Shown here piece after piece: positions 53,423 to 63,640 of a stretch of DNA of 64,000 bases. The notes under the pieces were generated by a model. The model saw only the letters and a program-made list of their open reading frames with translations. It was not told the DNA's origin and ran no database searches. The number at the start of each line of letters is the position of its first letter. Position 1 is the stretch's first letter. The stretch is taken from contig NW_005178572.1 of assembly GCF_000350225.1 (NCBI RefSeq), forward strand, positions 186,001-250,000, given 5' to 3'. This stretch comes from Chondrus crispus (taxonomy: Eukaryota; Rhodophyta; Florideophyceae; Gigartinales; Gigartinaceae). Made by a program: the position numbers and the translations under genes.

Positions 53423-54877
53423 GATGACATCCCGGCAGACCAAGAAGAGTTATTTGCGATCCCGGCTTTGTTACCGAAGGCTGGCAGATGGCTGCGGTGT
53501 CGGCGCGCCTCTGGGGAGTCAGAGCTGCGGTTGGTTACTGAGTTTGTTGATGCGTTTCCCCCTGGCCTGATGGGGAGCTTAATCAGTAGTCTTTGTAAAG
53601 GGGTTGGCAGGGCATATGCAAACGTGAAGTTACTGGCAGATGCTGCAATTTTGACATCAAAGTTGTCGCTCAAGGACACGGGACGAGTAATGGTGTCATT
53701 TGTGAGTCCGAAACGGCACATTGAATGGAAGGTGCTTGCACGTGACCCGGTCAGTGTCGCGAAGAGATGCTTAATTGACGTCGAAGCGTTTTCAAGCATG
53801 CCACTCAGAGGCAAACCGTTCCGTATGAAGCACTATTTGAGGACACAGTGTCGTTCAGATTTGAACGGATGCGGAGGGGAGTGGACAGCTTCCTTTCGGC
53901 TTCCTGCAGATTGGGCCAAGAACGGCACAGAAAAGGGATTGTGGAATCTCGATGGCGAATGCACCGATTGTGAGGAAGCTTGGAGGCTTTCGCAGCTGAT
54001 GCCTGAAATGGAGAAATATTATGGTCCTGCTAGACCTGAGGCATTGAAGCCATTGACCGTCATTCAGCGGACTTCTAAAGAGGTTGGGATGAAGGCCGTG
54101 GATGTGTTTATAAGCCATGCTGGGCCGGACAAGTGGACTATTGCTAGTCCGCTTTTTGACAAACTACGAGGAGAAGGCTTTAGTTGCTTTTTGGACAAGA
54201 AAAGCATGAAGGCAGGAGACTGCGCATCGGAAGAAATGATCGCAGCTATGGAGTCGGCCAAGATTGGGGTCTTCATTCTATCCCCCGAGTTTGCTGCTAG
54301 AAGGTGGCCGATGAAGGAATTGCGATGCTTTCTACGTCGATACAGAGACGCGCAAAGCAGCGGAGCGACACTGCCGATATTGATCCCTGTATTTTATCGG
54401 TTAAGAATTTCAGAGTGCCGAAGTTTCAAGCCTGAGCAATACGTGGATGAGAATGGAAGAGATCTGTTTGAGGCAGAGAAGTTCTACACTGAAGAGAGAC
54501 AAAACGAAGCGACAATGGCAATGGTGAAAGACGAACTGCGAGAGGTAACAACTCTCCTTGGGATTGAAAACGAAGCAGCATCAAATGATGTGCTCGATCC
54601 ACTTGCTTCTGGCTTCCGAAAAATGTTGGTGGAGCGAATAGTGTATTCGGTCAAAGAGGCGCGTGAAGCGCGTCAGCAGCAGGAAGCGAAGGGCGTGGGT
54701 ATTCCGCAAACAGGTAGGGAAGGGGATTGCAGCACTGTACCGAAAGGGTCAGATGGATTGAGATTTCCAAAATGGAGAATTGCGGGAAGACTTCTGGCAT
54801 ACAGCGCAGTAGTTTTCACAATGGCATACAGCGCAGTAGTTTTCACAAATTTGTTCTGCTTCTCCTGCAACGAGTGA
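53423..54877 (+). pseudogene. COR-TIR (ROCO-type) protein, 5'-truncated by the transposon
   Basis: One open frame runs from the transposon edge to a stop at 54877, but no ATG precedes the first conserved part. Opening residues ELFAIPALLP and, after a short basic stretch, FVDAFPPGLMGSLISSLCK fit the COR domain that follows the Roc GTPase in ROCO proteins. From about 54.09 kb KAVDVFISHAGPDKWTIASP, FSCFLDKKSMKAGD, IGVFILSPEFAARRWPMKEL form a TIR domain. TIR domains act as NAD-cleaving enzymes or signalling adaptors in innate immunity. TIR catalytic Glu may be in the MKEL region. A C-terminal hydrophobic segment contains a 27-bp tandem duplication. The LRR/Roc half is not in the window. COR assignment is moderate, TIR assignment strong. 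Confidence 0.7.
54795..54848 (+). repeat. Perfect 27-bp tandem duplication in the COR-TIR gene
   Basis: Units 54795-54821 and 54822-54848 are identical and add the nine residues MAYSAVVFT in frame within a hydrophobic C-terminal segment. Confidence 0.9.
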
Positions 54878-55711
54878 GCTCAAGCAGACTATTGCCAAGA
54901 GGCAGCGCAGAGGCATTGCAGAGGCAGTGCAAAGGCAGTGCGAGAAGTCTGGAGACGCAAAGGTATGTGCTCGCCATTGCTCCGACGCACCATGAACTGT
55001 GATGAGGAGGTGGGCCCACACGGTCGCCGCGGCCGCCGCTTTCACATCCCGAGGCAGAAGAGTTGGATGCGCAACGTCTAGCACCACCCGCGTCGAACTC
55101 AAATTAGTCGTGTATCGAACCTGCGCCACGAGCCTCCGTCTCAGCTCCGCGCGTAGAAGGGCCACTCCCGTATCGCTCTGCCCTGCCTCACGACACCAAG
55201 GTCTCGGAAGAGCGCGCGCCTGACGATGACATAACTCCGCAACGGGCCTACCATCTTGTACACCACATCCCGAGAGAAACTCAGAGCTATGTGGTCTTGT
55301 TATTGATTGTGTTCCCAGCGCCTTGGATGCATGTCCCACATCTCCGCAAGACCATTCACAGTTGTGGCGTCACGGCAAACACAAGCACAACACTTTGCAT
55401 CGTTCAGTCGTCCTCATACCACCGAAGCCCTTCCCGTGCTTAGCAGAGATCCATGCCACCGCAAATCCCCCTACCTTTTGCACTCGCTGCTCGCGCTTGG
55501 TAGACGCTTATCACAACTGCAGGCACAGCTTTCTTCTGACTCTGGTAAGATCGGGTTCCCTGGAAGCAGCCAAACGGAACGGCAGGCGTTGGGGACTTGC
55601 AGAACCAACCCGAGCTGCGTTGCTGCGGTACTGTAGTTTGCATCTGAGAAGCGCTCTCTCACTTGAAGCGCAAGCGCATCAACAAAGTGTGAAGGAAGAA
55701 GCGCTACCCTG
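54878..55711. other. Intergenic DNA, no supported gene
   Basis: Short imperfect GGCA(G/T)TGC repeats at 54900-54950. A minus-strand frame crossing 54749-55339 is a shadow with no motif. Confidence 0.5.
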
Positions 55712-56185
55712 TAGTGTCTGTCGGGCTGCTACAGTAGTCCTCATATGGGGACAAAAGTTATTTTATTTCTTGTAGACAACCCAAGGCGTGATTTCATTCC
55801 CGTGTTTTACAACGGGACAAAAGTTATTTTATTTTTTCTAGACAACGCAAGGCTCGATTTCATTTCTATTTTTTAAATCAGAAGGTCATCGCCACAGGTA
55901 ACGCATTTGCTTGTCGATTCTAGTAAAAACCTACTCGTTGATGCATATATATTGTGGATGTTCAAAAGAAAAGGTCGGCTTACAGTAAGCATTTTTCTTT
56001 AAGCCAATTTTATATCAGTAGCATAGAATCACTGCGCTGCGGGGTTTTTGTTCGGTTCTAACTTCAGAAATGTTTTGAAACGAATCAACCTACCGAGAAA
56101 AATAGAAACGGTTGCCATCAAAGTTGAAAAGAAATAAAATGCGCAGATGTTTATGTTATGATAACGGTTGGTCGGATAGACACTA
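55712..56185 (+). mobile_element. Short inverted-repeat element (MITE-like), copy 1
   Basis: 474 bp from TAGTGTCTGTCGG to CGGATAGACACTA. It contains an internal tandem duplication of a GGGACAAAAGTTATTTTATTT unit near its left end. Homologous along its length to the inverted copy at 56540 and the direct copy at 56945. No coding capacity. TA at both ends suggests a TA target site. Confidence 0.8.
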
Positions 56186-56539
56186 CAATAGACGATCGAT
56201 GGGACGCCAGAGGCGAGAAATGGCAGACACCGACGGTAGAGAGCTACCCCTCGAGGGGTAGGGTCCGGCTCGGAGCCAGCCAGCGTTTCTTTTTGCTGCC
56301 ATAGCGGATGGTCTGGCCTGCTGCCGAATTGCTGCTGCCCGACCAGCCAGGAAAACTCCTTTCATTTTTTTTGTTGCGGGCGTGTCAAGTATCGGTGTGG
56401 ACAATGATCAATTCACTGTACAGGACCCTTACTGTAGGAGGTCGGCCACCTGTCTGTCACCTAGACATTAGAAAACTCCACGGTACCCTTGGTACTGTAC
56501 CATCAACTTCTCATCATATAAACGTTACTGGTACGTTAC
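56186..56539. other. 354-bp unique spacer between inverted MITE copies
   Basis: Unrelated to the copies on either side. No gene recognised. Because copies 1 and 2 are inverted, copy 1 + spacer + copy 2 could also be one fold-back element of about 1.2 kb with 400-bp arms. Confidence 0.5.
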
Positions 56540-56944
56540 TAGTGTCTATCCGACCAACCGTTATCATAACATAAACATCTGCGCATTTTATTTCTTTTCA
56601 ACTTTAATGGCCACAGTTTCTATTTTTCTCGGTAGGTTGATTCGTTTCAAAACATTTCTGAAGTTAGAACCGAACAAAAACCCCGCAGCGCAGTGATTCT
56701 ATGCTACTGATATAAAATTGGCTTAAAGAAAAATGCTTACTGAAAGCCGACCTTTTCTTTTGAACATCTACAATATATATGCATCAACGAGTAGGTTTTT
56801 ACTAGAATCGACAAACAAGTGCGTTACCTGTGGTGATGGCCTTCTGGTTTCAAAAAAACAGAAGTGAAATTGCGACTTTAGTTGTCTAGAAAAAATAGAA
56901 GAAGTTTTTTCCTCATATGAGGACTAACGGTCCGATAGACACTA
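56540..56944 (-). mobile_element. Short inverted-repeat element (MITE-like), copy 2, inverted
   Basis: 405 bp from TAGTGTCTATCCGACC to GGTCCGATAGACACTA, so the ends are imperfect inverted repeats. Its interior is the reverse complement of copy 1 at roughly 90% identity. Confidence 0.82.
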
Positions 56945-57318
56945 GCTACTCTCATATGAGGACAAAACTCTTTTATAATTTCTAGACAACCCAAGGCGCG
57001 ATTTCACTTTTTGTTTTTTTGAAATCAGAAGCTCATCGCCACAGGTACAGCATTTGCTGGTCAATTCTAGCGAAAACGTACTCGTTGATGCCATGTAAAG
57101 ATGTTCAAACATAAAAAGTCGGCTTACGGTAAGCATTTTTCTTCAAGCTAATTTTATATCAGTAGCACAGAAACATTGCGCTGCGGGCTTTCTATTCATT
57201 TCTAACTTTAGAAATGTTTTAAAACGAGTTAATCTACCAAAGAAAAATAGAAACCGTGGCCATCAAAGTTGAAAAGAAATAAAATTCGCAGATATGATAA
57301 CAGTTGGTCGGATGGACA
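56945..57318 (+). mobile_element. Short inverted-repeat element (MITE-like), copy 3, left end truncated
   Basis: Begins within TCTCATATGAGGACAAAAC and ends GTTGGTCGGATGGACA. It follows copy 2 directly and has the same orientation as copy 1, but is the most diverged and lacks the left terminus. Confidence 0.78.
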
Positions 57319-58315
57319 GGAGGCTCTAGCTCTAGCTAGCTAGGAGAGCTTGTGATGTGCGAGTCGTGTGTCTTCCGAAAAGGAGAAGGGACTGTGGTGT
57401 TGACAATTGACTTGCACTGATATTTTCATCCTGTTTTTGATGATTCTGCGCCACTTGGGGCCGTCACCGTCATTTTACATATTTTGCATATGTCCCTTTG
57501 CAAGCCATGAACGCTCTGCTCTGCCGGACATAGGAACTAGCAAATCGGGCTGTCATTAATGGACGTACATGCTCGCACGGAATCTTTTCAGTCCTTTTTT
57601 GCCATTTCTACTGAACAAACCAGTATCTTCCAGAGAACGTGTCCCCCGGAAAATCTCTTCACTGCTGTTTTCTGGTGCCCAACAACGCGGCAGCTATCAT
57701 TCCGCTTCACCCTGGACGCTCTAGCTATGCTCTTTTTCTAATGCTAATCAAGTTGTAGCGGAGCATTGCAAGCAACGCACAAAGTCGTACAACAAATGCC
57801 CTACCAGCACGTTTAAAGCAAGCGCTAGACTTAAACTACACGACCCAAGAATACCTTGTTGCGTCACAAGACTTAAGAAAGGCATTGATTATTTAGCGAA
57901 ATCATTGCTGCACTCTTGGCGACATTCCCTTGCGTTACCACTTCACAAACTGCAGAGAGCCATCTACACCTTCATGACTCTCGGTCGACTAAAAATATGT
58001 CACACACAATTTCTATAATTTTCACTCCAAGTGGATAGGGACAACGAACAGCAAAAAGACACAAACAGATCCCTTCAATCGTACTTCTAAGAAGATGGGA
58101 TACATCTGTAGAAAGATCAGATGTTATTGTGATGCATCAATTCCGATTCAAAGACTGATAAGTGTTTGTATTTCCTCGATTTTCTGTTGAAAGGAAGACT
58201 GTGTGCGTTGCAATACGGGCTGTTTTTACTATCTCGACTGGAGAGGCGTCTTATGAATGAAATTTTACTGGCTTGATGTTTAAACGCAAGGTGCTCGCAA
58301 GGGGGTTTCGTCCAT
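57319..58315. other. Intergenic DNA upstream of the GH45-like gene
   Basis: No coding region supported. Confidence 0.5.
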
Positions 58316-58323
58316 TATAAATA
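58316..58323 (+). promoter_or_regulatory. TATA box of the GH45-like gene
   Basis: TATAAATA at 58316-58323, about 40 bp before an in-frame ATG at 58363 and 112 bp before the favoured ATG at 58435. Confidence 0.6.
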
Positions 58324-58434
58324 GTCCTGGCTACCCCGCTCAATGGGGCATTCATCTCGTGAATGAAAATTGCAGAACCGCAAACGTACAGCAGAATAAT
58401 TGCTTCTTCCACAGATCGCAAAAGAAAGAGCAGT

Positions 58435-59253
58435 ATGTTTTGGTCACTTCTTACTTCTGTCTTTGCGATATGCGTCACTTTCTGCAGTGCCTCTGTCATA
58501 TCTAACGCGACAAGGCAAGGAACTACGCACTGCCACTCTGAGGACCAGAGAGGAGAAAAAAAATGCTATGGTTACATGTGCCTGGACTGGACGTTTGGTT
58601 CTGATGAAATGGCCTATGCGCAGAGCTTTTACACTGATACCCTGTTCGCTGTTGGATCTTACGGTTCGTCAGAAAATTTGGGAAAGTGTTACGAATTCCA
58701 ACCCACAGGGACACACTGGAAGTTCGTCTTTCAGGTAATCAACCAGGGAACAGATGTCCTCGATGGAAGTTTTGACATTCAAACGGGAGCAGGAGGAGTT
58801 GGGATCTACAACGCTTGTACGATGGAGACCCTTGACGGCGACCCCCCAATGTTTTCTGAAGACCTAGGAGCCTTTGGAGAAATTTGTGGTGGTATTCAGT
58901 CAGTAGAAAGTTGCTCTTCAGCCCCAGCATCGCTCCAGACATTATGTGAAAGGTCATTCGAGTGGGGAGGCCGCGATCTGGACGTTGTAGATATTAGGCG
59001 CGTCCAATGCCCTTCTCACCTTTATGAGATCACTGGTCTTCGACTGACAACTGATGATTCGCCATTTTCTGAAGAATTGCGGCCCACGGGTAAAACGACA
59101 ACTACAATGGACTGTTGTAGACCTAGCGCTTCATTCCCATGCCTCGAGGACGGAAGCACTCGAATGCCCTCAGCCGATCCAAACTATCCATATGTATTGC
59201 GGTGCGGTCTAGATGGTGCACGCGTTTCACGTGATACGGAGAGATGCAGTTAG
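58435..59253 (+). CDS. Secreted GH45/expansin-like protein with permuted motif order
   Basis: 272 residues from the ATG at 58435, chosen because it starts a clear signal peptide (MFWSLLTSVFAICVTFCSAS) and has A at -3. An in-frame ATG at 58363 would add 24 polar residues. The body matches the double-psi barrel of family 45 endoglucanases: YGYMCLDWTFGSDEMAYAQS, GSSENLGKCYEF, VFQVINQGTDVLDGSFDIQ, GGVGIYNAC, then GGIQSVESCSSAP, FEWGGRD and RRVQCPSHLYEITG. In GH45 enzymes the Thr-Arg-Tyr-Trp-Asp-Cys-Cys motif with the general base is N-terminal. Here TTTTMDCCRPS stands near the C-terminus (Asp about residue 226), and no such motif precedes the barrel. Asp in SFDIQ (about 114) is at the acid position. 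It could be a circular permutation or a lost second repeat. Likely acts on beta-1,4-glucan in the cell wall or environment. Confidence 0.8.
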   Translation: MFWSLLTSVFAICVTFCSASVISNATRQGTTHCHSEDQRGEKKCYGYMCLDWTFGSDEMAYAQSFYTDTLFAVGSYGSSENLGKCYEFQPTGTHWKFVFQVINQGTDVLDGSFDIQTGAGGVGIYNACTMETLDGDPPMFSEDLGAFGEICGGIQSVESCSSAPASLQTLCERSFEWGGRDLDVVDIRRVQCPSHLYEITGLRLTTDDSPFSEELRPTGKTTTTMDCCRPSASFPCLEDGSTRMPSADPNYPYVLRCGLDGARVSRDTERCS

Positions 59254-60389
59254 CTTTCCTATGCACAAATAGGGAAGCTATCATATACTGTACAATGTGC
59301 TGCATGTGGCACCAAAGATGTCGAAATCATGAGAGTACATTCATTTTTTGTACTCTAAGCCGGTCGATGTTTACCCGTCTTGCCCGGCACACTGAACGAT
59401 CTCTATACTCCTTTAGCTCCTATCATACTGCAGCGATAATGTTGTTTGCCTCATAAGACGTCAATATCAGTGTAAAGAGCACACCAGTTTGACGTTGTTT
59501 GACGATTCGTGGGGCTTGCGCACATGCAGTCTCTATGCAAAATGGTTTTCTCCCCAAAAGCCAAACACTCAGTTCTCCCCCTCCACATCATCTCGGAAAG
59601 GCACGAGGCAGTCTTGAACGATTGCATGGAAACTAAGTCATCAATGCAATGAGTCCATTTTTGGCCTAAACCTGAACAAGGGCATTGGAAATTGCCCATG
59701 CTCACTGCGGCTAATTATCACTATAGAATACGAAAGACATACTGATGAGACCTAGTGGGTACACAGTACAAGCGAAACCACAATATTGTTCCTTGTATCT
59801 CGGAGCTATTGAACCACAGTACAACTGATTCCAAAGCATAATGAAAGCGCATGATGGAAGTGTGTGAATCTAACTCATGTGAACGAATGGTTCACTTGCG
59901 AGACTCTCGATGTCTCAACCCGTCAGCAGGCGTTCCAAACATCTTTCTCAAGATATTTCTATGGGTCGTGATCCCCGACACAGGTGCAAACATACGAATG
60001 GTGAAACGACTTCTACCATTGGGACTAAGGACTACCTCCCTGTCACTAGCTAACACTGGAAGCAATATAGGCTGCGTCATCGTAGCCAACCAATCGCGAA
60101 CTAACGTTGCATGGAACACGACTCTTCTCTGATTTAATGCACTATCGAAAGTTGCGGAGAACCCATCAAAGACTTCGATGTTTACTGCGTTGGGTCTTTC
60201 CGAAAAAAAGTCTCCTATACGAGTTCTTCTCAGGGTCGAAGAACTATCACTGATTTCAAAAGAAGCCCTCTGGGCAAGTTGATTCAAAGATCTCTTTATT
60301 CGAAGTGGGGTCTAGCGATGTATCTTGGACTAATGTCCTAACAGGTTGGTTGCACGACCGTTCAAGCAACTTGCTGACTGCTGATCACC
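59254..60389. other. Intergenic DNA between two secreted-protein genes
   Basis: Nothing recognised. The minus-strand frame 59892-60287 has no motif. Confidence 0.5.
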
Positions 60390-60884
60390 CTAATGGCGAG
60401 GACGATAGTGCGGCTTGTAGCAGCACTGGAATTTAGGCTTGGGTTTGTAGTAGCCGTAACCGTGAGGAGAGCGGTGACTCGGGCACTTGATGATTTTGCA
60501 GTACGGCTTGTACCTGCAATCATGCCTTGCCTTCCCCTTGCTTACACAGCGACACGGGCATACAATCTTCGGCTTGGGGCTCGGAGACTTTGAAGGCTTC
60601 GGGGGGTGATAGACAGGCTTCGGGTGATAGACAGGCTTCGGGTGATAATGTCTGTCACAGCATGCGCGGCCTTCAAAGTGATATTCCGAAGTGCAAGGAA
60701 ATGTCTTGCACCTGTATCCGAACTCGGGTTTACGGCAAGCTTCAGAGGCTTTCCACTCGTTAAATCCAGTGTAGCACTTGCAGGGGCACTTCCGTTCGTA
60801 GCGGGCGGTTTCGGGAGCCTCTGCGGCGAACACCGAAGTGAGACAAAGGCATAGGAGGGCTAGCAAAAGAACGGGCCTGATCAT
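60390..60884 (-). CDS. Small secreted Cys-rich protein with HPKP repeat linker
   Basis: 164 residues from the ATG at 60884, chosen because it begins the signal peptide MIRPVLLLALLCLCLTSVFA with A at -3; the frame is open to an ATG at 60956. Two Cys modules follow: CPCKCYTG...C...C...C...CC (about residues 33-76) and CPCRCVSKG...C...C...C...CC (about 109-154). Both have the order CPC(K/R)C, three single Cys, then CC, so they look like an internal duplication. The linker between them is YHPKPVYHPKPVYHPP and Ser-Pro-Lys units, as in extracellular-matrix proteins. No family recognised. Adhesive, wall or defence roles are guesses. Transcribed convergently with the GH45-like gene. Confidence 0.75.
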   Translation of the reverse strand: MIRPVLLLALLCLCLTSVFAAEAPETARYERKCPCKCYTGFNEWKASEACRKPEFGYRCKTFPCTSEYHFEGRACCDRHYHPKPVYHPKPVYHPPKPSKSPSPKPKIVCPCRCVSKGKARHDCRYKPYCKIIKCPSHRSPHGYGYYKPKPKFQCCYKPHYRPRH

Positions 60885-60983
60885 TGTTGAAGTGGCAGTT
60901 CTTGATAAATGGGGGCTGAAGTAGTTGTCGTAGCGGGTGGAGAATGGTGTGAACATTGGTGTGGCCGGCTAGAGTAGAGGCCG

Positions 60984-60992
60984 TTATATATA
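60984..60992 (-). promoter_or_regulatory. TATA box of the Cys-rich protein gene
   Basis: TATATATAA on the minus strand, about 100 bp upstream of the favoured ATG, followed by a GA-rich (CT on the coding strand) leader. Confidence 0.6.
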
Positions 60993-63342
60993 GGGAGAGA
61001 GAGACTATTTTCCTTCAGAGGAGTAGTGTGAGTGAATGCTTCACAGAGAATCATACAGTAGAAAAATCGCAGCCACCAAGGACTGACAAACGTCGTGTAC
61101 AAACATTTAAGCACAGTTGACTTGAGATGCGTGCAAGGGAGGATTATAGAAAGTTGTTTTGAAAGTCTCTCGAGCTTTGAATAATATTACCAGTCCTAAT
61201 ACGATTTGACCAGAGGCAACCTTCCGAAAAAAGTGGCATCTGCACCACTCGTATGGCGTATATTTTCACTTGTACGACACAGTTATCCTCCTGCATACTA
61301 AGGTGCCATCATACTCGAAGGATAAGGGAAGTAGGGAGAGTTAAACAGTTCAAGAGGTCTAGGGCAGCCCTTACTAACGTCGAAACGATTTTGTAAATCC
61401 GGGTGGTCACAATACAGGGTGAGTTTCGTTTCCGATCAGTGCATCGACAGCGGAGTGAAATGAAGTCGTCAGAGTACCGTAAAAAATGCTTTGCTACTTG
61501 AATTTGCTTCCAACGGAACAGTGAAAGGAGAATTAAATAAGAAGAAATACAAATAAGGGTGAGGTGAAGCTACGGAAGGGAGCACGAGATGAGTCGCGCA
61601 CATCCATGAAGGACTGAAGCAAACAAAGCTGGTTAATGAACTGTATTCGAAGATGGCCATGGTTCCTTGTAATGAGAGTGTGCACAGTTGCTTTGTAAAG
61701 ATGGTGCTGTGATGAAGGAAACGAAGGGTGTTGCTTTTCCTAAACTTAGAGGGAAGGATGCGTAGTTTGACTGCAACTTAAAAGATGAGGAATCAAATGT
61801 GCGGATTACATGCCGTATGAGAGGGCCAACATGAGAGAAGCCCACTCAGCACAAAGGTAGCTCTGCCTATGCCACCTTTTTACATGAAATAGGGTCTATA
61901 ATAGTGCATTGGAGGGGAAAACTCCCGAGGTTTTGCATACCGCATACTTACAAGAGCTTATCGCCTGGGATTGAGAAGCCTCCAATCTACGGAGAGCGCT
62001 GCGGGAACATGAATATCGCTGGTATCGTTTCATGATAACCGACGCTGCCACCCTATGGAGGTTCCGTATCAATTGCTGGGGAATCGTTGAAAATTTGAAC
62101 ACTGAGGTACAGCATCTGCAACGCACTGTACGGTATAACAAGCTACAGTATTATTAGTTCGATATGCATACGTTTCGTGTTCGAATTTATGCTTCATATG
62201 GCGGGAGTTGCCCGTTCGCAATCAGTCAGCACCCCCTCCACCCCCTCCTCCATCTCGGGAATACAGAGCAGCGTACTTGTGTTGTTTTCAATGGGAGTGG
62301 CGGCTGCAGTTGGGGGCCTTGTCGGCTCTTCTGCATCCTTGTAGAGTGTATGATGCACCCAATGCAGGCTGACGGGCAGATCTGGACATGTACAGAGCAG
62401 CTCGTGCAATTATGCTAACTCAAAAGGTAGCGTTTATGCCACAGTGTCACATTCAGTGGAAGGACTACGGATTCCACTAATCTAGTTAAGGGGTAAATTA
62501 TACGGGTATCATACGGTGTTGCACATTGGCGGTGCGTGTGCAGAATCTGGACAAATACTGAACCACCGATGTACCCTTGGGTACCACACACGATCCTTTC
62601 CGGACGCCAGACGATATCGTGTTGGACGACGCGCATATCCAGCCTTGTACGCCTTGTATCACAACACGCTGGGCAACACGCTGATGCAGTTTTCACACCA
62701 TGCATGGCCGAAGCGCGGGTAAGGGTCAGCCCTCAGGCATCGCGAGACAAAATGATCAACCCGTTCTTGTGTCCGTCTGTGAAGCATATTTGCCCTTCCG
62801 CCATCCACAATGGGCCGCAGTCAGCAGTTGGTAACCATGCTATCGTATCATACTGAAGTTATGGACAGCAAAGCAATAGCCTTCGAGGACTCTTTCATCG
62901 TTGCCTACTCTGCAAATTCTGACTTGTTCCTGTGCAACAGATCATGAATAAAGGCAACAGCCAACCTCTGCACGTAAGCTCACGGCAGCGTCTGGCTTCA
63001 TTAGACATAAGAATCTGTACAGGCTGGGCGTAAACAGACTAACGCAACTGAGCTATGCTAAGAATGATACTCACCTTTGCAACTGACAAAGCATTGTGCG
63101 CAAACTACAGTAACATGTTAGTCGGTTCTCGTAGGGAGACAGACATGTGCATCCGTTCGGATGTAGCCAGTACAGTACACTCCCGCCACCAGCCAGAGAA
63201 GTAAGTTACTGGCTCCCAATGAAATGCCCGCGAAAACCCTACTCTACTGCAAATCTGCGCCATGAATGACTACACGAATTCACGATTTTCTTGGGCGAAG
63301 ATGAAGCAGTTGGAAGGAACAAAAGTCCGGCTGGAAATGTTC
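60993..63342. other. Intergenic DNA, no supported gene
   Basis: Frames under 110 codons without motifs. No transposon ends, tRNA or other RNA gene recognised. Confidence 0.5.
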
Positions 63343-63475
63343 GCAGGTTCTCGAACATCCTTCCAGGGAGGGATGTACGTGCAGTACCGAAGGGTACTGC
63401 AGGGAGGGATGTTTGAGAACCTGCTAATGATGAAGTATTGTACCAAGGGTACTGCACGTACACTATACGTACACT
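63343..63475. repeat. Compound hairpin region
   Basis: Outer arms 63343-63360 and 63407-63424 (18 bp, one mismatch) enclose inner arms TGCAGTACC and GGTACTGCA. A further copy of the inner arm, GGTACTGCACGTAC at about 63449, pairs with GTACGTGCAGTACC at about 63376. Several alternative stem-loops are possible. Confidence 0.85.
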
Positions 63476-63545
63476 AGAGCCGCAGCTGTAAATGTCGCGC
63501 ACGCGCATATATACTGTACGGCGTATTTGATATGATAACACCGCA

Positions 63546-63569
63546 CAAAAAGGTGCATGCACCTTTTTG
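63546..63569. repeat. Perfect 24-bp palindrome
   Basis: CAAAAAGGTGCA and its exact complement with no spacer. Confidence 0.9.
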
Positions 63570-63604
63570 GGTATTGATATCCCGCGTGCTTACAGAACAT
63601 GGGC

Positions 63605-63640
63605 TGTAAGCTTACCGTCCCCGCAGACGGCAAGCTTACA
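63605..63640. repeat. 36-bp palindrome (15-bp arms, 6-nt spacer)
   Basis: TGTAAGCTTACCGTC and GACGGCAAGCTTACA pair with one mismatch around CCCGCA. Confidence 0.88.

Noticed and set aside
53413-53814. Minus-strand frame that could be read as continuing the chromovirus gag across the transposon
   Set aside because: It is antisense to the COR domain, has no gag features, and its apparent continuity across ATAT is a frame coincidence.
54749-55339. Minus-strand frame with a signal-peptide-like stretch and repeated CENYCAVC
   Set aside because: The repeat is the antisense of the 27-bp duplication in the COR-TIR gene; no independent support.
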